Assembly: GCF_014639235.1 (NCBI RefSeq)
Contig: NZ_BMFU01000002.1
Coordinates: forward strand, 576,361 to 640,360
Reading direction: 5' to 3'
DNA: 64,000 nucleotides
DNA from: Paenibacillus silvae
GTDB taxonomy: Bacteria > Bacillota > Bacilli > Paenibacillales > Paenibacillaceae
Of the stretch, positions 50,415 through 58,470 are shown one piece after another; the stretch's first letter is position 1; each line of letters starts with the position of its first letter. The notes under the pieces are model-generated. The model was not told the origin of the DNA. It saw only the letters and a list, made by a program, of their open reading frames with translations, and did not search any database. Position numbers and translations under genes: made by a program.

Positions 50415-51926
50415 ATGCTGCAATCCAAAATGCTGATCGATAAAGATTTTCAAATCGCTGAAGTAGACCCGCGTGTCTATGGCTCATTCATAGAACATCT
50501 GGGACGTGCCGTATACGGCGGTATTTATGATCCAGGTCATCCAACAGCAGATGCACAGGGCTTCCGTCAGGATGCTATTGAAGCAATCAAAGCGCTGAAT
50601 GTACCGATTGTTCGTTATCCGGGCGGTAATTTCGTATCCGGTTACAACTGGGAAGATGGCGTTGGTCCGGTAGCGGAGCGTAAACGCAGACTTGAGCTTG
50701 CGTGGTGGACGATTGAAACCAATGCGGTGGGCACAAACGAATTTGCGGATTGGGCCAAGCTGGTTGGCACCGAAGTGATGATGGCGGTTAACCTGGGAAC
50801 ACGCGGTATCGATGCAGCCAGAAACCTGGTTGAATACTGTAACCACCCATCCGGCACATACTGGAGTGACCTGCGTGTCTCCCACGGCTACAAAGACCCT
50901 CATAAATTCAAAACATGGTGTCTCGGTAACGAAATGGACGGCCCTTGGCAGATTGGTGCAATGACTGCTCATGAGTATGGACGTATTGCTAACGAAACGG
51001 CCAAAGCGATGAAATGGGTAGACAAGGATATCGAGCTTGTCGCGTGCGGCAGCTCCAGCTCCGGCATGAGTACATTTGCCGATTGGGAAGCAACTGTGCT
51101 GGATCTCACTTATGATAATGTGGATTATTTGTCCCTGCACCAGTATTACAACAATAACAAGGACAACACGTATGACTTCCTGGCAACATCGCTGGATCTG
51201 GACCAATTTATTGATAGTGTTGCTTCGATCTGTGATTTTGTACAAGCCAAAAAACGCAGTAAAAAGAAATTGATGCTTTCTCTGGATGAGTGGAACGTCT
51301 GGAACTCCATCGGAACAAGCCGTATGGAAGAACGCTGGCAGATTGCCCCGCCAGAATTCGAAGATGTATATACGCATGAAGATGCACTTGCCGTGGGCTG
51401 TTATCTGATTACGATCCTGAAGCATGCTGACCGTGTAAAAATGGCGTGTCTCGCACAGCTGATCAACACGATTGCTCCAATTATGACGGAAAACAACGGA
51501 GCGATCTGGCTCCAGACAACGTATTACCCGTTCCTGCACGCTTCCAACTTTGGACGTGGTACAGTGCTGCGCTCTATCACAAATTCGCCTAAATATGATT
51601 CCAAAGAATTCACTGATGTGCCTTACCTTGAAGCAATCAGTGTACATGATGAGGAAAACGGCACCATCACGATCTTTGCAGTGAATCGCCACCTGGATGA
51701 GTCCATGGAACTGAATGTTGATCTTCGTTCCTTCGGAGAAACGACATTTGTGGAGCATATCGTGCTGGAGAGCAATGACATTAAAGCAACCAACACCAAA
51801 CAAAATCCACATAACGTGTTGCCTCACAACGGTGGACACACTACAGTGGATCAAGGGAAAGTGCAAGCTGTGCTGAACAAGGCCTCCTGGAACGTCATTC
51901 GTTTGAAAACAACAAAACAGGCTTAA
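50415..51926 (+). CDS. abfA: Intracellular alpha-L-arabinofuranosidase (GH51)
   Basis: This 503-residue cytoplasmic enzyme releases L-arabinose from arabino-oligosaccharides. Acid/base E173 is in WCLGNEMDGPWQ and nucleophile E292 in LSLDEWNVW. FIEHLGRAVYGGIYDPGHP, VRYPGGNFVSGYNWEDG and the C-terminal beta-domain (ISVHDEENGTITIFAVNRHL) are typical of GH51 Abf enzymes, and length is standard. ATG 50415 is the start because TGGAGGTTTTC lies just upstream; an ATG five codons earlier precedes that site. No signal peptide. It is monocistronic with a terminator, without neighbouring araBAD or transporter genes. Confidence 0.95.
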   Translation: MLQSKMLIDKDFQIAEVDPRVYGSFIEHLGRAVYGGIYDPGHPTADAQGFRQDAIEAIKALNVPIVRYPGGNFVSGYNWEDGVGPVAERKRRLELAWWTIETNAVGTNEFADWAKLVGTEVMMAVNLGTRGIDAARNLVEYCNHPSGTYWSDLRVSHGYKDPHKFKTWCLGNEMDGPWQIGAMTAHEYGRIANETAKAMKWVDKDIELVACGSSSSGMSTFADWEATVLDLTYDNVDYLSLHQYYNNNKDNTYDFLATSLDLDQFIDSVASICDFVQAKKRSKKKLMLSLDEWNVWNSIGTSRMEERWQIAPPEFEDVYTHEDALAVGCYLITILKHADRVKMACLAQLINTIAPIMTENNGAIWLQTTYYPFLHASNFGRGTVLRSITNSPKYDSKEFTDVPYLEAISVHDEENGTITIFAVNRHLDESMELNVDLRSFGETTFVEHIVLESNDIKATNTKQNPHNVLPHNGGHTTVDQGKVQAVLNKASWNVIRLKTTKQA

Positions 51927-51971
51927 TCGCTGTTTAGTCGTTCCTTACTGATGTAATAAATTCAAGACTCT

Positions 51972-52005
51972 CACCCCGTACCTGAATTGTGGTACGGGGT
52001 GTTTT
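51972..52005 (+). terminator. Terminator of abfA
   Basis: CACCCCGTACC pairs with GGTACGGGGTG around TGAATTGT and is followed by TTTTGC. Confidence 0.85.
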
Positions 52006-52034
52006 GCTGTATACAGAAACGAATAATGTTAGGC

Positions 52035-52240
52035 ATGGCTCTAACGATCTCAGGAAAGCTTATTTACCTCTGCTAAGCCCAATTGATGAGCTAACGATCC
52101 CGGACGACACTATTTTGAACAAACTGGCTTTTTTCTGCACCGAAAACCTATTTCAGAGCGAAATAGCGTTCCTCGGAATCTTTAAATTTTCCAATGCTCG
52201 ATTTTTGCCCGAATAAGCTCTCTAAGAATCGTTAGCGCTC
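52035..52240. repeat. Inverted pair of the ~80-bp interspersed repeat (copies B and C)
   Basis: Copy C (52160-52240, plus) resembles copy A at 1-80. Copy B (52035-52118) is the same unit on the opposite strand, with ATCGTTAG boxes reading as CTAACGAT. About 41 bases separate them. The pair could fold into a long imperfect cruciform or RNA hairpin. No gene lies in 52006-52301. Confidence 0.6.
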
Positions 52241-52301
52241 ACATGACATCCTGCTGCAAGGTGAAATATGGTAATATCGGTAACTGCAATACTCCACAAG
52301 G

Positions 52302-52784
52302 TCATCCTGGGCCCAGTCGGAAATTTTTCTCGCAAAGGGCTTTCGCCCCCTTTCCCCGTGACTTGTGAGTTACTACCAATTCTCCATCATACAGAATAGA
52401 ACAGCTTATCCAGCTGGCACCTTCCTGTATGCCTGCTTCGACATGGGTGGATGTCAGCGGAATGAAGGTGTCTTTGGGAACGACAAAGCTCTCCCTGTAG
52501 GGAACTTCAACCGATTCCGAATAAACACTTTGCGGATGTTTTCGAGCATCGATCTCCACCTTCAGGTCAACGACTGAATCCAGATCACTTTCCACAAGCA
52601 CCTCTACATTAATTACATCTGAGTTTTGTTCAGCTTGGCTTTTTGAATGTTCACGATTCATTTCATCGGATGCATCTTCTATATTGCCACAAGCAGACAG
52701 TATAGTTAGTAGACCTGTCAGCAAGATCAGGAACCAGGCATTGTTACTATACAACCGTACTTTTTTACGTTCCAGCATGTCCAT
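52302..52784 (-). CDS. Lipoprotein of unknown function
   Basis: In this 160-residue protein a hydrophobic segment (AWFLILLTGLLTIL) ends in the lipobox LSAC near residue 32. A short charged linker precedes a beta-rich domain of about 100 residues (INVEVLVESDLDSVVDLKVE, TSTHVEAGIQEGASWISCSI). Two later Cys residues (ISCSI and ALCEKN) could form a disulphide. The first ATG overlaps the ribosome site, so the true start may be the ATG two codons later. It overlaps the upstream merR gene by 20 bases, so both are expressed together. Function unknown. Confidence 0.65.
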   Translation of the reverse strand: MDMLERKKVRLYSNNAWFLILLTGLLTILSACGNIEDASDEMNREHSKSQAEQNSDVINVEVLVESDLDSVVDLKVEIDARKHPQSVYSESVEVPYRESFVVPKDTFIPLTSTHVEAGIQEGASWISCSILYDGELVVTHKSRGKGAKALCEKNFRLGPG

Positions 52785-53559
52785 TGTCCTCTCTTTGTTT
52801 GAGAAAATAGTCGATCATCTCATTCACATAAGACATGAATTCCTTGTCCATTCCCATTACTACAGGCTCCACACCATCCTCTTTGGGGAGGATAAGTTCC
52901 CAGTATTTGTCCAGCAGGCTTTCGTCATGATCAAATAACACTAATGCCTTTTCGTACAAATGTCCGGCAACCATCTGGGCTTCTGGAGAATAAGGAGAAG
53001 AAGACATCAATCCACGTATGTGCTGAAAAATCGTGATAAGCTCTTCTGTTCGTGGATCATTACTGCCGAGGACAGGCAAGCGTTGCAATATATCCTTTTC
53101 TCTTGAAGTTAATTGTAAATCATCGCTGAATTCAGATTGTATTATACCCTCTTGAAGGGGACGGTCCTCCATCTTGGATATAACTTGTAACAAGTCTTCA
53201 AGATCATTAGTTCCTTTGAGTTGAATGCTGTGAATCGTTGACCTGAGATAATACTGCTTCCGGCTCAATTCTTGCTTTTTCCGTTCAATAAGCTCTATTT
53301 GTTCGTTTAAAGAGGCTACCCAATCTTCGTTTTCTTTCATATTGTTTTTGCTTTGAAGCAGTTCCTTAATCTGTTCCAACGTAAAACCAATGGATTTCAA
53401 CAGAAGAATTTTTTGAAGTCTCAAGATGGCATGTTCATCATAGTAACGATATTTATTTTCCAGTATACGGGTGGGTTGTAACAACTCAATCTGTTCATAG
53501 TAATGAAGTGTTCTTTTGCTAATGTTCGTTTTTTGGGCTAATTCTCCAATGAGCATCAC
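52765..53559 (-). CDS. MerR-family transcriptional regulator
   Basis: In this 264-residue regulator the MerR winged helix (residues 2-70) reads LIGELAQKTNISKRTLHYYE, LENKYRYYDEHAILRLQKI and SIGFTLEQIKELL. A coiled coil (about 75-115) and a helical C-terminal domain of about 140 residues follow. The C-terminal part resembles a multi-helix effector domain but I cannot name it with certainty. It begins at GTG 53559 or the next ATG, after GGAAGGAG. Its promoter has the long spacer and palindrome of MerR-activated genes, so it is autoregulated. It is co-transcribed with the lipoprotein gene. Confidence 0.85.
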   Translation of the reverse strand: MMLIGELAQKTNISKRTLHYYEQIELLQPTRILENKYRYYDEHAILRLQKILLLKSIGFTLEQIKELLQSKNNMKENEDWVASLNEQIELIERKKQELSRKQYYLRSTIHSIQLKGTNDLEDLLQVISKMEDRPLQEGIIQSEFSDDLQLTSREKDILQRLPVLGSNDPRTEELITIFQHIRGLMSSSPYSPEAQMVAGHLYEKALVLFDHDESLLDKYWELILPKEDGVEPVVMGMDKEFMSYVNEMIDYFLKQREDNGHAGT

Positions 53560-53583
53560 GGTTCTTCACTCCTTCCTTCAACC

Positions 53584-53615
53584 ATTATAAACAATAACGT
53601 TAACGTCATTGTAAA
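53584..53615 (-). promoter_or_regulatory. MerR-type promoter with 19-20 bp spacer
   Basis: On the minus strand TTTACA or TTACAA (53609-53615) and TATAAT (53584-53589) are 20 or 19 bases apart. An 18-bp dyad AATAACGTTAACGTCATT (plus strand 53593-53610), with one mismatched pair, sits in the spacer. This is the layout that MerR-type regulators untwist. Confidence 0.65.
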
Positions 53616-53660
53616 GCCTGTAAATTCTCACATACTCCTTTTGCTTCAAAATAGAACGCC

Positions 53661-53684
53661 AAAAAGGCGATGTATCCATCGCCC
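53661..53684 (-). terminator. Terminator of the Sm-like protein gene
   Basis: GGCGATG/CATCGCC stem around GATA on the minus strand, followed by TTTTTGG. Confidence 0.75.
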
Positions 53685-53730
53685 TTGGTGGAAGCGGAAG
53701 CGCAATTCTTCCTAGTCTATTTGGAAATTT

Positions 53731-54330
53731 TCAAGCCTCTTGCTCCTCCGCTTCGGCCTCGGCCTGTGTGGCTTGAGCCTGATTCTGCGGTGTCATCAGA
53801 CCCTGCACAGCACCCATAAACGGCTGGATCTGTTTGATCATGCCGTAGCCCATTTTCACAACAGGCACGAAACGCTGAATCATGCCAAACAAACGCATCC
53901 CGCCGCCAAGCATACCGCCAACCGCACCTGCTCCGCCCAATCCACCGAAGCCTCCCAACAGGGAGCCCATCATTGGCATAAAGGACGACACCTGAGCTTG
54001 ACGCGGTGAAGTACGGGAGGCTACCCGAGATCGTGTGCATGACTTGCGGGCACCATTGACCTTTTTCCGACTTCGGGAGGATGTGGTTTTACCGGCTCCG
54101 GCTGACTTGGGTTTCATTTTAGAAGAAGCGCTGCGTGCTGCACCTGCTGTTTTGGTTTTGGTCGTGGATGTTTGAGATTGTGCAAGTTTCCCGCCCCCGC
54201 TGAGCATAACGCCCTCGTTGTTCACGCCAGAGATGTACCCGATGTACGTTTCGCCATTATGAAGAGTCACGCAGACCGGGCGATCCTTGAATCGCTTTGC
54301 CTTGTCGTGTATTTCACTGGTTCTAGCCAT
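53731..54330 (-). CDS. Protein with Sm-like N-terminal segment and Gly-rich tail
   Basis: This 199-residue protein is not recognised as a named family. Residues about 8-45 (KRFKDRPVCVTLHNGETYIG, then YISGVNNEGVMLSGG) resemble the strand pattern of Sm/Hfq-like folds, where RPVCVTLHNGETYIG would be the first strands. A basic Ser/Thr/Lys/Arg-rich linker (about 48-110) follows. A hydrophobic Gly-rich segment (MMGSLLGGFGGLGGAGAVGG and onward to RFVPVVKMGYGMIKQIQPF) comes next, and the protein ends in an acidic Gln/Ala/Glu tail. Such a modular, disordered layout suggests a surface, coat or nucleic-acid-binding scaffold. ATG 54330 follows GTGAGGTG. It has its own terminator. Confidence 0.6.
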   Translation of the reverse strand: MARTSEIHDKAKRFKDRPVCVTLHNGETYIGYISGVNNEGVMLSGGGKLAQSQTSTTKTKTAGAARSASSKMKPKSAGAGKTTSSRSRKKVNGARKSCTRSRVASRTSPRQAQVSSFMPMMGSLLGGFGGLGGAGAVGGMLGGGMRLFGMIQRFVPVVKMGYGMIKQIQPFMGAVQGLMTPQNQAQATQAEAEAEEQEA

Positions 54331-54472
54331 GGAATTCACCTCACTCGACTTGATCTACTGTAGTCTACGCAATGGGTGGACGACTTGCCTGTGCGAATAA
54401 CACAGCTGTCAGTTCAAAACAGGAAATGCTCCGCAGGTAAAACGAAAAGGTGAGGACTGGGAAGCTTCAACG

Positions 54473-54512
54473 AAAAGAACACATTGCGCCTGATCGCGTA
54501 ATGTGTTCTTCC
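54473..54512 (-). terminator. Terminator at the end of the MerR-GNAT-hydrolase operon
   Basis: GAACACATT..CG pairs with CG..AATGTGTTC and is followed on the minus strand by TTTTCG. It has partial T tracts on both sides. Confidence 0.7.
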
Positions 54513-54523
54513 TTTTATAAAAA

Positions 54524-54727
54524 TCATTGAGCAAGCTGCTCCTTCGTATAATATCGTTCAACTTCTTTGGTCATGAGGTACCTGTTAACCCCTCTGCTTG
54601 CATGAACAGCCCTGGCAGCATATTCTGCTGCCTGCTCAAGATGGTTTAATCTGCGTTCAATCTCGGCCAGAAGTGCAAAGCGCATCCACTCTTTTTTAAA
54701 TTCTTGGACTTGCTTAATTTGCAGGCT
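54524..54727 (-). pseudogene. Coding-like fragment after the hydrolase gene
   Basis: Directly after two in-frame TGA codons at the hydrolase end, the same frame stays open for about 66 codons (QVQEFKKEWMRFALLAEIER to EVERYYTKEQLAQ). It looks like real helical protein with balanced charges. The first internal ATG (54685) would give 53 residues, with only a weak AAAGAG three bases before it. It may be a small gene, a truncated gene, or a remnant of a longer fused C-terminus. Not recognised. Confidence 0.4.
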
Positions 54728-54730
54728 TCA

Positions 54731-55768
54731 TCATAATGCGCGTTTTGTGAGGAAGTCCTCGATTTCATCCATGTAACCCTCCGTCGTTATACTTCGCGGA
54801 GCAAATAAAAAGCGGAGTCCCATCTTCCATTGAGAACCTGCTATAGATGTCGGTAACATCGAGTGCTCTGTGTGCTGAAACGTCTTGACATGCAGCAGAT
54901 AGGCTGGCTGGATTTCCTTGCGATACGTGCGTTCGGTATCTTGAATATCTACATTCACATCATCTTCTCCCAGCAGGAGCAACACCGGACTTTTGAAATG
55001 ATGCAGACTTTCGGTGGCATCGGCTTTGAAGTTTTTGCTGACAAAACTCCAGCGTTCCCGGGACATCGGTTCTTCCCCATTGCGAACAAGCTTCATATAT
55101 TCCTCATAGGAGCCATCATGCTTTAAAACCTCTTTGATCCGGTTCTCATATTCGACCTGTGCCTCAATCTCCTGCGATGTATGACCATCCTTGGCCATTT
55201 GACTCCGCGTGTTGTATTCCCCTTGCTTCAGCCAATTGATGGCTGGTGATACCAGAATGCTGAATGCCAGATTTTCCTTGCCAGCAAGCTTAGGAATGAC
55301 CCATCCAGCCTGACTTGCTCCCCATACGCCGATGCGGGAAGCATCGATGGCTGGCTGTTGCTTGGCCCAAGCGATAGCCTGTTCTGCCTCAACTACCCGA
55401 TCATCAATGCTCTGGTCAAGCCAGTTGCCTTCCGAACCTCCAATTCCGCGTTTATCCAGTGACAAGGACGCGTAACCAATAGAAGCTAGGCGTTCCCATA
55501 ATGGCTTGTAGCCTTCGCTATGTGTTGCATCAATCGGGCCGTCTCCATGAATAAATAGCACCAGGCCAAGCTTCTCATTCTCGTTAACCTTCTTCGGAAG
55601 TGCAAGTATGCCCGTTAATTTGCCCTGCGGCGTTTGAATCTCAACCGATTGCTGTGCCATGTTATAATCCTGCTGGACAACGACATATGCTCCGGTACCT
55701 GCAAACAATAGTACAACGATAAGCAGTGAAATCCATATTTTTTTGTGTTTAAGCTTGTTCGGTTTCAA
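54731..55768 (-). CDS. Membrane-anchored alpha/beta hydrolase (peptidase S9/DLH-like)
   Basis: In this 345-residue protein a single N-terminal helix (KKIWISLLIVVLLFAGTGAYV, about 9-29) anchors an external catalytic domain. The oxyanion strand is VLFIHGDGPIDATHSEGY, GYASLSLDKRGIGGSEGN follows, the nucleophile is Ser in GVWGASQAGWV near residue 152, the acid lies in LLLGEDDVNVD, and the His is in FQHTEHSML near 298. The TTG start at 55768 is supported by AAAGGAG nine bases before it and lies inside the last codons of the GNAT gene. It is third in the merR operon. Function beyond ester or peptide hydrolysis is unknown. Confidence 0.8.
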   Translation of the reverse strand: MKPNKLKHKKIWISLLIVVLLFAGTGAYVVVQQDYNMAQQSVEIQTPQGKLTGILALPKKVNENEKLGLVLFIHGDGPIDATHSEGYKPLWERLASIGYASLSLDKRGIGGSEGNWLDQSIDDRVVEAEQAIAWAKQQPAIDASRIGVWGASQAGWVIPKLAGKENLAFSILVSPAINWLKQGEYNTRSQMAKDGHTSQEIEAQVEYENRIKEVLKHDGSYEEYMKLVRNGEEPMSRERWSFVSKNFKADATESLHHFKSPVLLLLGEDDVNVDIQDTERTYRKEIQPAYLLHVKTFQHTEHSMLPTSIAGSQWKMGLRFLFAPRSITTEGYMDEIEDFLTKRAL

Positions 55769-56438
55769 TAGAGTATTCTCCTTTGCGTGTCATATAGTAC
55801 CAATACTGTTCACCAAGCAGCATGCCGGTAAGCAAACTGCGTGTACAATTTTTTTTATGAAAATGAACACGTTCATACAGTTGAATCGCATGCTCGTTGT
55901 TACGTGCCACATGCAGACTGAGATAGGATAGCGATGCACTACTATGCAGCATGTAATGCTGGGCCCAATCCAGCAACCGTTTAGCCAGGCCTTTGCCTTG
56001 ATATGTCGGGTGCACCACAAGGTCCTCGATATAACATTCCCCTGCGAAAGGCTCATGTTTTAGAAACTGTATGCCTGCCAATATACGCATCAGTTTCCCG
56101 TATCCGATGTGTTGACTGCATGCTTTCCACCACTTCAAGTTTGTTCGTTTGACCGAGTCCACTCCCTCTGCCGCTTTCCATTTCAGGCCGAGCGTGCCTG
56201 TAACGGTGTTGTTCTCCAGCGTCACCACCCTCAAGCTATGGGTCTGCCTAGGTTCGTGAATTAATAATTGTTCGAAAGTCGAGGACAGATCGGATATAGA
56301 TAATGAAGAAGAGTGCTGGAATTTATGTCCGAATCCATATGCCATCAGCTCGGCAGCCTCCTTGTAACGCTCAGGCGTTACAAGCTCAATCTGAATGGAC
56401 TGTGGATGGACAGGCTTGGTATAATTGCGATTGCTCAT
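55749..56438 (-). CDS. GNAT-family N-acetyltransferase
   Basis: This is a 229-residue acetyl-CoA-dependent transferase. The CoA-binding motif A is CYIEDLVVHPTYQGKGLAKRLLDWAQ (about 137-162), with V.P.YQGKG.A as the classic signature, and motif B follows as LSLHVARNNEHAIQLYERVHF. An N-terminal extension of about 60 residues is present. Its ATG overlaps the merR stop by four bases and its end overlaps the hydrolase start by 20 bases, so the three genes form a tight operon. The acceptor amine is unknown. Confidence 0.85.
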   Translation of the reverse strand: MSNRNYTKPVHPQSIQIELVTPERYKEAAELMAYGFGHKFQHSSSLSISDLSSTFEQLLIHEPRQTHSLRVVTLENNTVTGTLGLKWKAAEGVDSVKRTNLKWWKACSQHIGYGKLMRILAGIQFLKHEPFAGECYIEDLVVHPTYQGKGLAKRLLDWAQHYMLHSSASLSYLSLHVARNNEHAIQLYERVHFHKKNCTRSLLTGMLLGEQYWYYMTRKGEYSIETEQA

Positions 56439-57229
56439 ACGTGCACCTCCTCCGGGTTGGCAAGGTACGAGAACAATTCATAATGAAGCTGATCCGGCGT
56501 AAACAAGGATAAATAGGATTTCTCCACCATAAGTAAAGGCCCGGAGCACATGTATCCCCTCTGTTCTACATGAGCGTAGAATTCCTGGATATGTGCGTTA
56601 AGCTGTTCTTCGTTCTGCACCATAAGAGTACGTTTAACGTATGAGCCTGCGGGCAGCAGCAGATCATATGAGCCTTGTCCTTCCTGCGTGTACATGCCAA
56701 CACGGCCGGAATCGTTGTACACATAATGAATATCCTTTTCGAACAAATTCGGGATTTTGCCTTGATGCTGCATCAGCTTCTGGACATTCAGGCTTTCAGC
56801 AGCCTGCATCTCAAACCATAATTTGAGCGGAAGGGCTTCCCATTGTACTATGGTAAACGTTCCTTCCTCTATGTCGGAAATTTGCGCTTTTTCCACCAAC
56901 AGCTTTTCGATAAAATGTTTATTTTCCTGCAATCTTCGAATTTCCGCTTCCGTGTTCGCCAGCGCTTGATGAAACAGCGGCGTGATCTGCTCTGCTGTCA
57001 GATGGGACAGACATTCTTGGATAACCTGAACTGATAAACCCATCTTGCGCAGCAATAAAATATGAGCCAGTCGATATATTTCGTGCATGCCATACATCCG
57101 ATATTGATTTTCCCCTGTATATGCCGGATCGAGTATGCCTTTCTCCTCAAAATACCGGATCTGATGTGTAGATACCTGCATCAGTTTTGCCAGCTCGCTT
57201 ATTGTAATCTCACCCTGCATCCTGTTCAT
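56435..57229 (-). CDS. MerR-family regulator with effector-binding domain
   Basis: In this 264-residue regulator the MerR winged helix (residues 8-75) reads ISELAKLMQVSTHQIRYFEE, NQYRMYGMHEIYRLAHILLL and KMGLSVQVIQECL. A coiled coil (about 85-120) and a C-terminal domain with GyrI/BmrR-like strands (VGMYTQEGQGSYDLLLPAGS) follow. Such domains bind hydrophobic or cationic compounds. ATG 57229 follows AAAGGTGG. The promoter at 57263-57293 has the ideal MerR layout, so this protein likely activates its own operon, including the acetyltransferase and hydrolase. Confidence 0.9.
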   Translation of the reverse strand: MNRMQGEITISELAKLMQVSTHQIRYFEEKGILDPAYTGENQYRMYGMHEIYRLAHILLLRKMGLSVQVIQECLSHLTAEQITPLFHQALANTEAEIRRLQENKHFIEKLLVEKAQISDIEEGTFTIVQWEALPLKLWFEMQAAESLNVQKLMQHQGKIPNLFEKDIHYVYNDSGRVGMYTQEGQGSYDLLLPAGSYVKRTLMVQNEEQLNAHIQEFYAHVEQRGYMCSGPLLMVEKSYLSLFTPDQLHYELFSYLANPEEVHV

Positions 57230-57262
57230 TATGATACCACCTTTGTTTTTCTGTCTTTCGTT

Positions 57263-57293
57263 AGCATAAACCTTAGGTCTGACCTAAGGTCAA
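57263..57293 (-). promoter_or_regulatory. MerR-type promoter with perfect palindrome in a 19-bp spacer
   Basis: TTGACC (57288-57293) and TATGCT (57263-57268) are exactly 19 bases apart on the minus strand. The arms ACCTTAGGT and ACCTAAGGT (57270-57290), separated by three bases, form a perfect palindrome filling the spacer. Confidence 0.8.
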
Positions 57294-57341
57294 GCGTTAT
57301 TTTCATTTCATTGTGACCAGTGACGTATACATCGATACACC

Positions 57342-57381
57342 AAAAAAAAAGCAAGCCGTTTCCCGGCCTGCCCCTTGCTTG
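57342..57381 (-). terminator. Terminator of the CPBP protease gene
   Basis: AAGCAAG..GGC pairs with GCC..CTTGCTT; the minus strand then runs through nine T. Confidence 0.85.
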
Positions 57382-57434
57382 CGAATATGGTGAAAAAGTG
57401 GTCTGGAATTACGTGTGAAAATGCGATGGACGCC

Positions 57435-58253
57435 TTATTTCCTCGGGTAGATTTGTCCTTTACGGTGTGCACGGATCAACATCGGGATCGCAATCACTAA
57501 ACTGATCATGACAGGTACAATAGAAGCTTCAAGTCCGAAGCTGCCGCCTGTCAACAAGGCTGGCCCCGACAGCTCTACATCAAAAAATCCTTGGGAGACA
57601 ATCCCCGAAACCGGAATGCCCAGCAGACCCTCCACTGCATTCCACGCAAAATGAAGTCCGATCACAAACCACAAATTGCGTCGCCACAGAAAGCCTGCCC
57701 CAAGCAGAATGCCTGCCTCAATGACAATCGCAATTGAGCTCCACAGCGTTGCTCCCGGGTTCGGCAGATGAGCCAGACCGAAGAAAAGAGACGTTACCGC
57801 CAGAGCGATCCAGCTCCCGCCGCGTTTCTCAATCGCCTGCAGGAACAAACCGCGAAAGATCAACTCCTCTACCACAGCCGCACCAATCGCCAAAGCAATA
57901 ATCGAACCAGCGGCGTGCTCCTGCGACCATGTGAAGCTGTATCCGCCTAGCAGCATAATGATCAAGGCAGAGACTGCAATCAGCAGCGATCCGACTCCCG
58001 CACCGAACACCAACTCGCTTACTGCGCGCTGCATATGTAATTCCTGCACCTTTCGACCAGCCATGAGCTTCATAATTAGTATGTATATCGCAATGGATAG
58101 AGCGCTTCCCGCAAGCGCCAGCACAATTGACATGATGCCTTCTGTGCTAGTGAACATCCTTTGAGTGATGAAGCTTGATACTCCTAGAAAAACCAGGCCT
58201 GTAATCACCCATATCAACGGGAATTGAATCATCGTTCTCATCTTTTTTTTCAT
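57435..58253 (-). CDS. CPBP-family intramembrane metalloprotease
   Basis: This 272-residue polytopic membrane protein has about eight helices and is of the CAAX protease/bacteriocin-processing (Abi) family. Motif 1 is AVVEELIFRGLFLQAIEKRG with the catalytic Glu pair and Arg, motif 2 FFGLAHLPNPG supplies a His, and motif 3 is GLHFAWNAVEGLLG with His and Asn. These are the zinc ligands of the family. ATG 58253 is used, after AGAAGGG; a TTG seven codons upstream opens the longer frame. The gene is monocistronic. Relatives act in peptide maturation or immunity to self-made bacteriocins; no peptide gene is seen beside it. Confidence 0.88.
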   Translation of the reverse strand: MKKKMRTMIQFPLIWVITGLVFLGVSSFITQRMFTSTEGIMSIVLALAGSALSIAIYILIMKLMAGRKVQELHMQRAVSELVFGAGVGSLLIAVSALIIMLLGGYSFTWSQEHAAGSIIALAIGAAVVEELIFRGLFLQAIEKRGGSWIALAVTSLFFGLAHLPNPGATLWSSIAIVIEAGILLGAGFLWRRNLWFVIGLHFAWNAVEGLLGIPVSGIVSQGFFDVELSGPALLTGGSFGLEASIVPVMISLVIAIPMLIRAHRKGQIYPRK

Positions 58254-58433
58254 CTTAACAAACCCTTCTTTCAAGTGTTGGACTGACTTCTTATATTATA
58301 CATCTATGTCTAAATTCTGGAACTGATATATTTCGTCAATATCTGCAACACTGCTTTCACTTCAAGCATTCAGAAAGTAGCTGTCATGCTTGGGTGTATA
58401 CGTAACTTGGACTATGCCCGTAACTTGTAACGC

Positions 58434-58458
58434 AAAAAAGCCGCGTATTGCGGCTTTT
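58434..58458 (-). terminator. Terminator of the cyd operon
   Basis: AAAAGCCGC/GCGGCTTTT stem around AATAC, with six T on the minus strand. Confidence 0.85.
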
Positions 58459-58470
58459 CTTCCTCACAGG

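Noticed and set aside
50484..51866. 460-codon open frame antisense to the arabinofuranosidase gene
   Set aside because: It lies entirely opposite abfA, its translation has no domain-like pattern and many Cys/His/Arg typical of antisense reading, and it has no ribosome site.
54172..54363. Plus-strand 63-codon frame opposite the Sm-like protein gene
   Set aside because: Antisense to a gene with a good ribosome site and terminator; no signals of its own.
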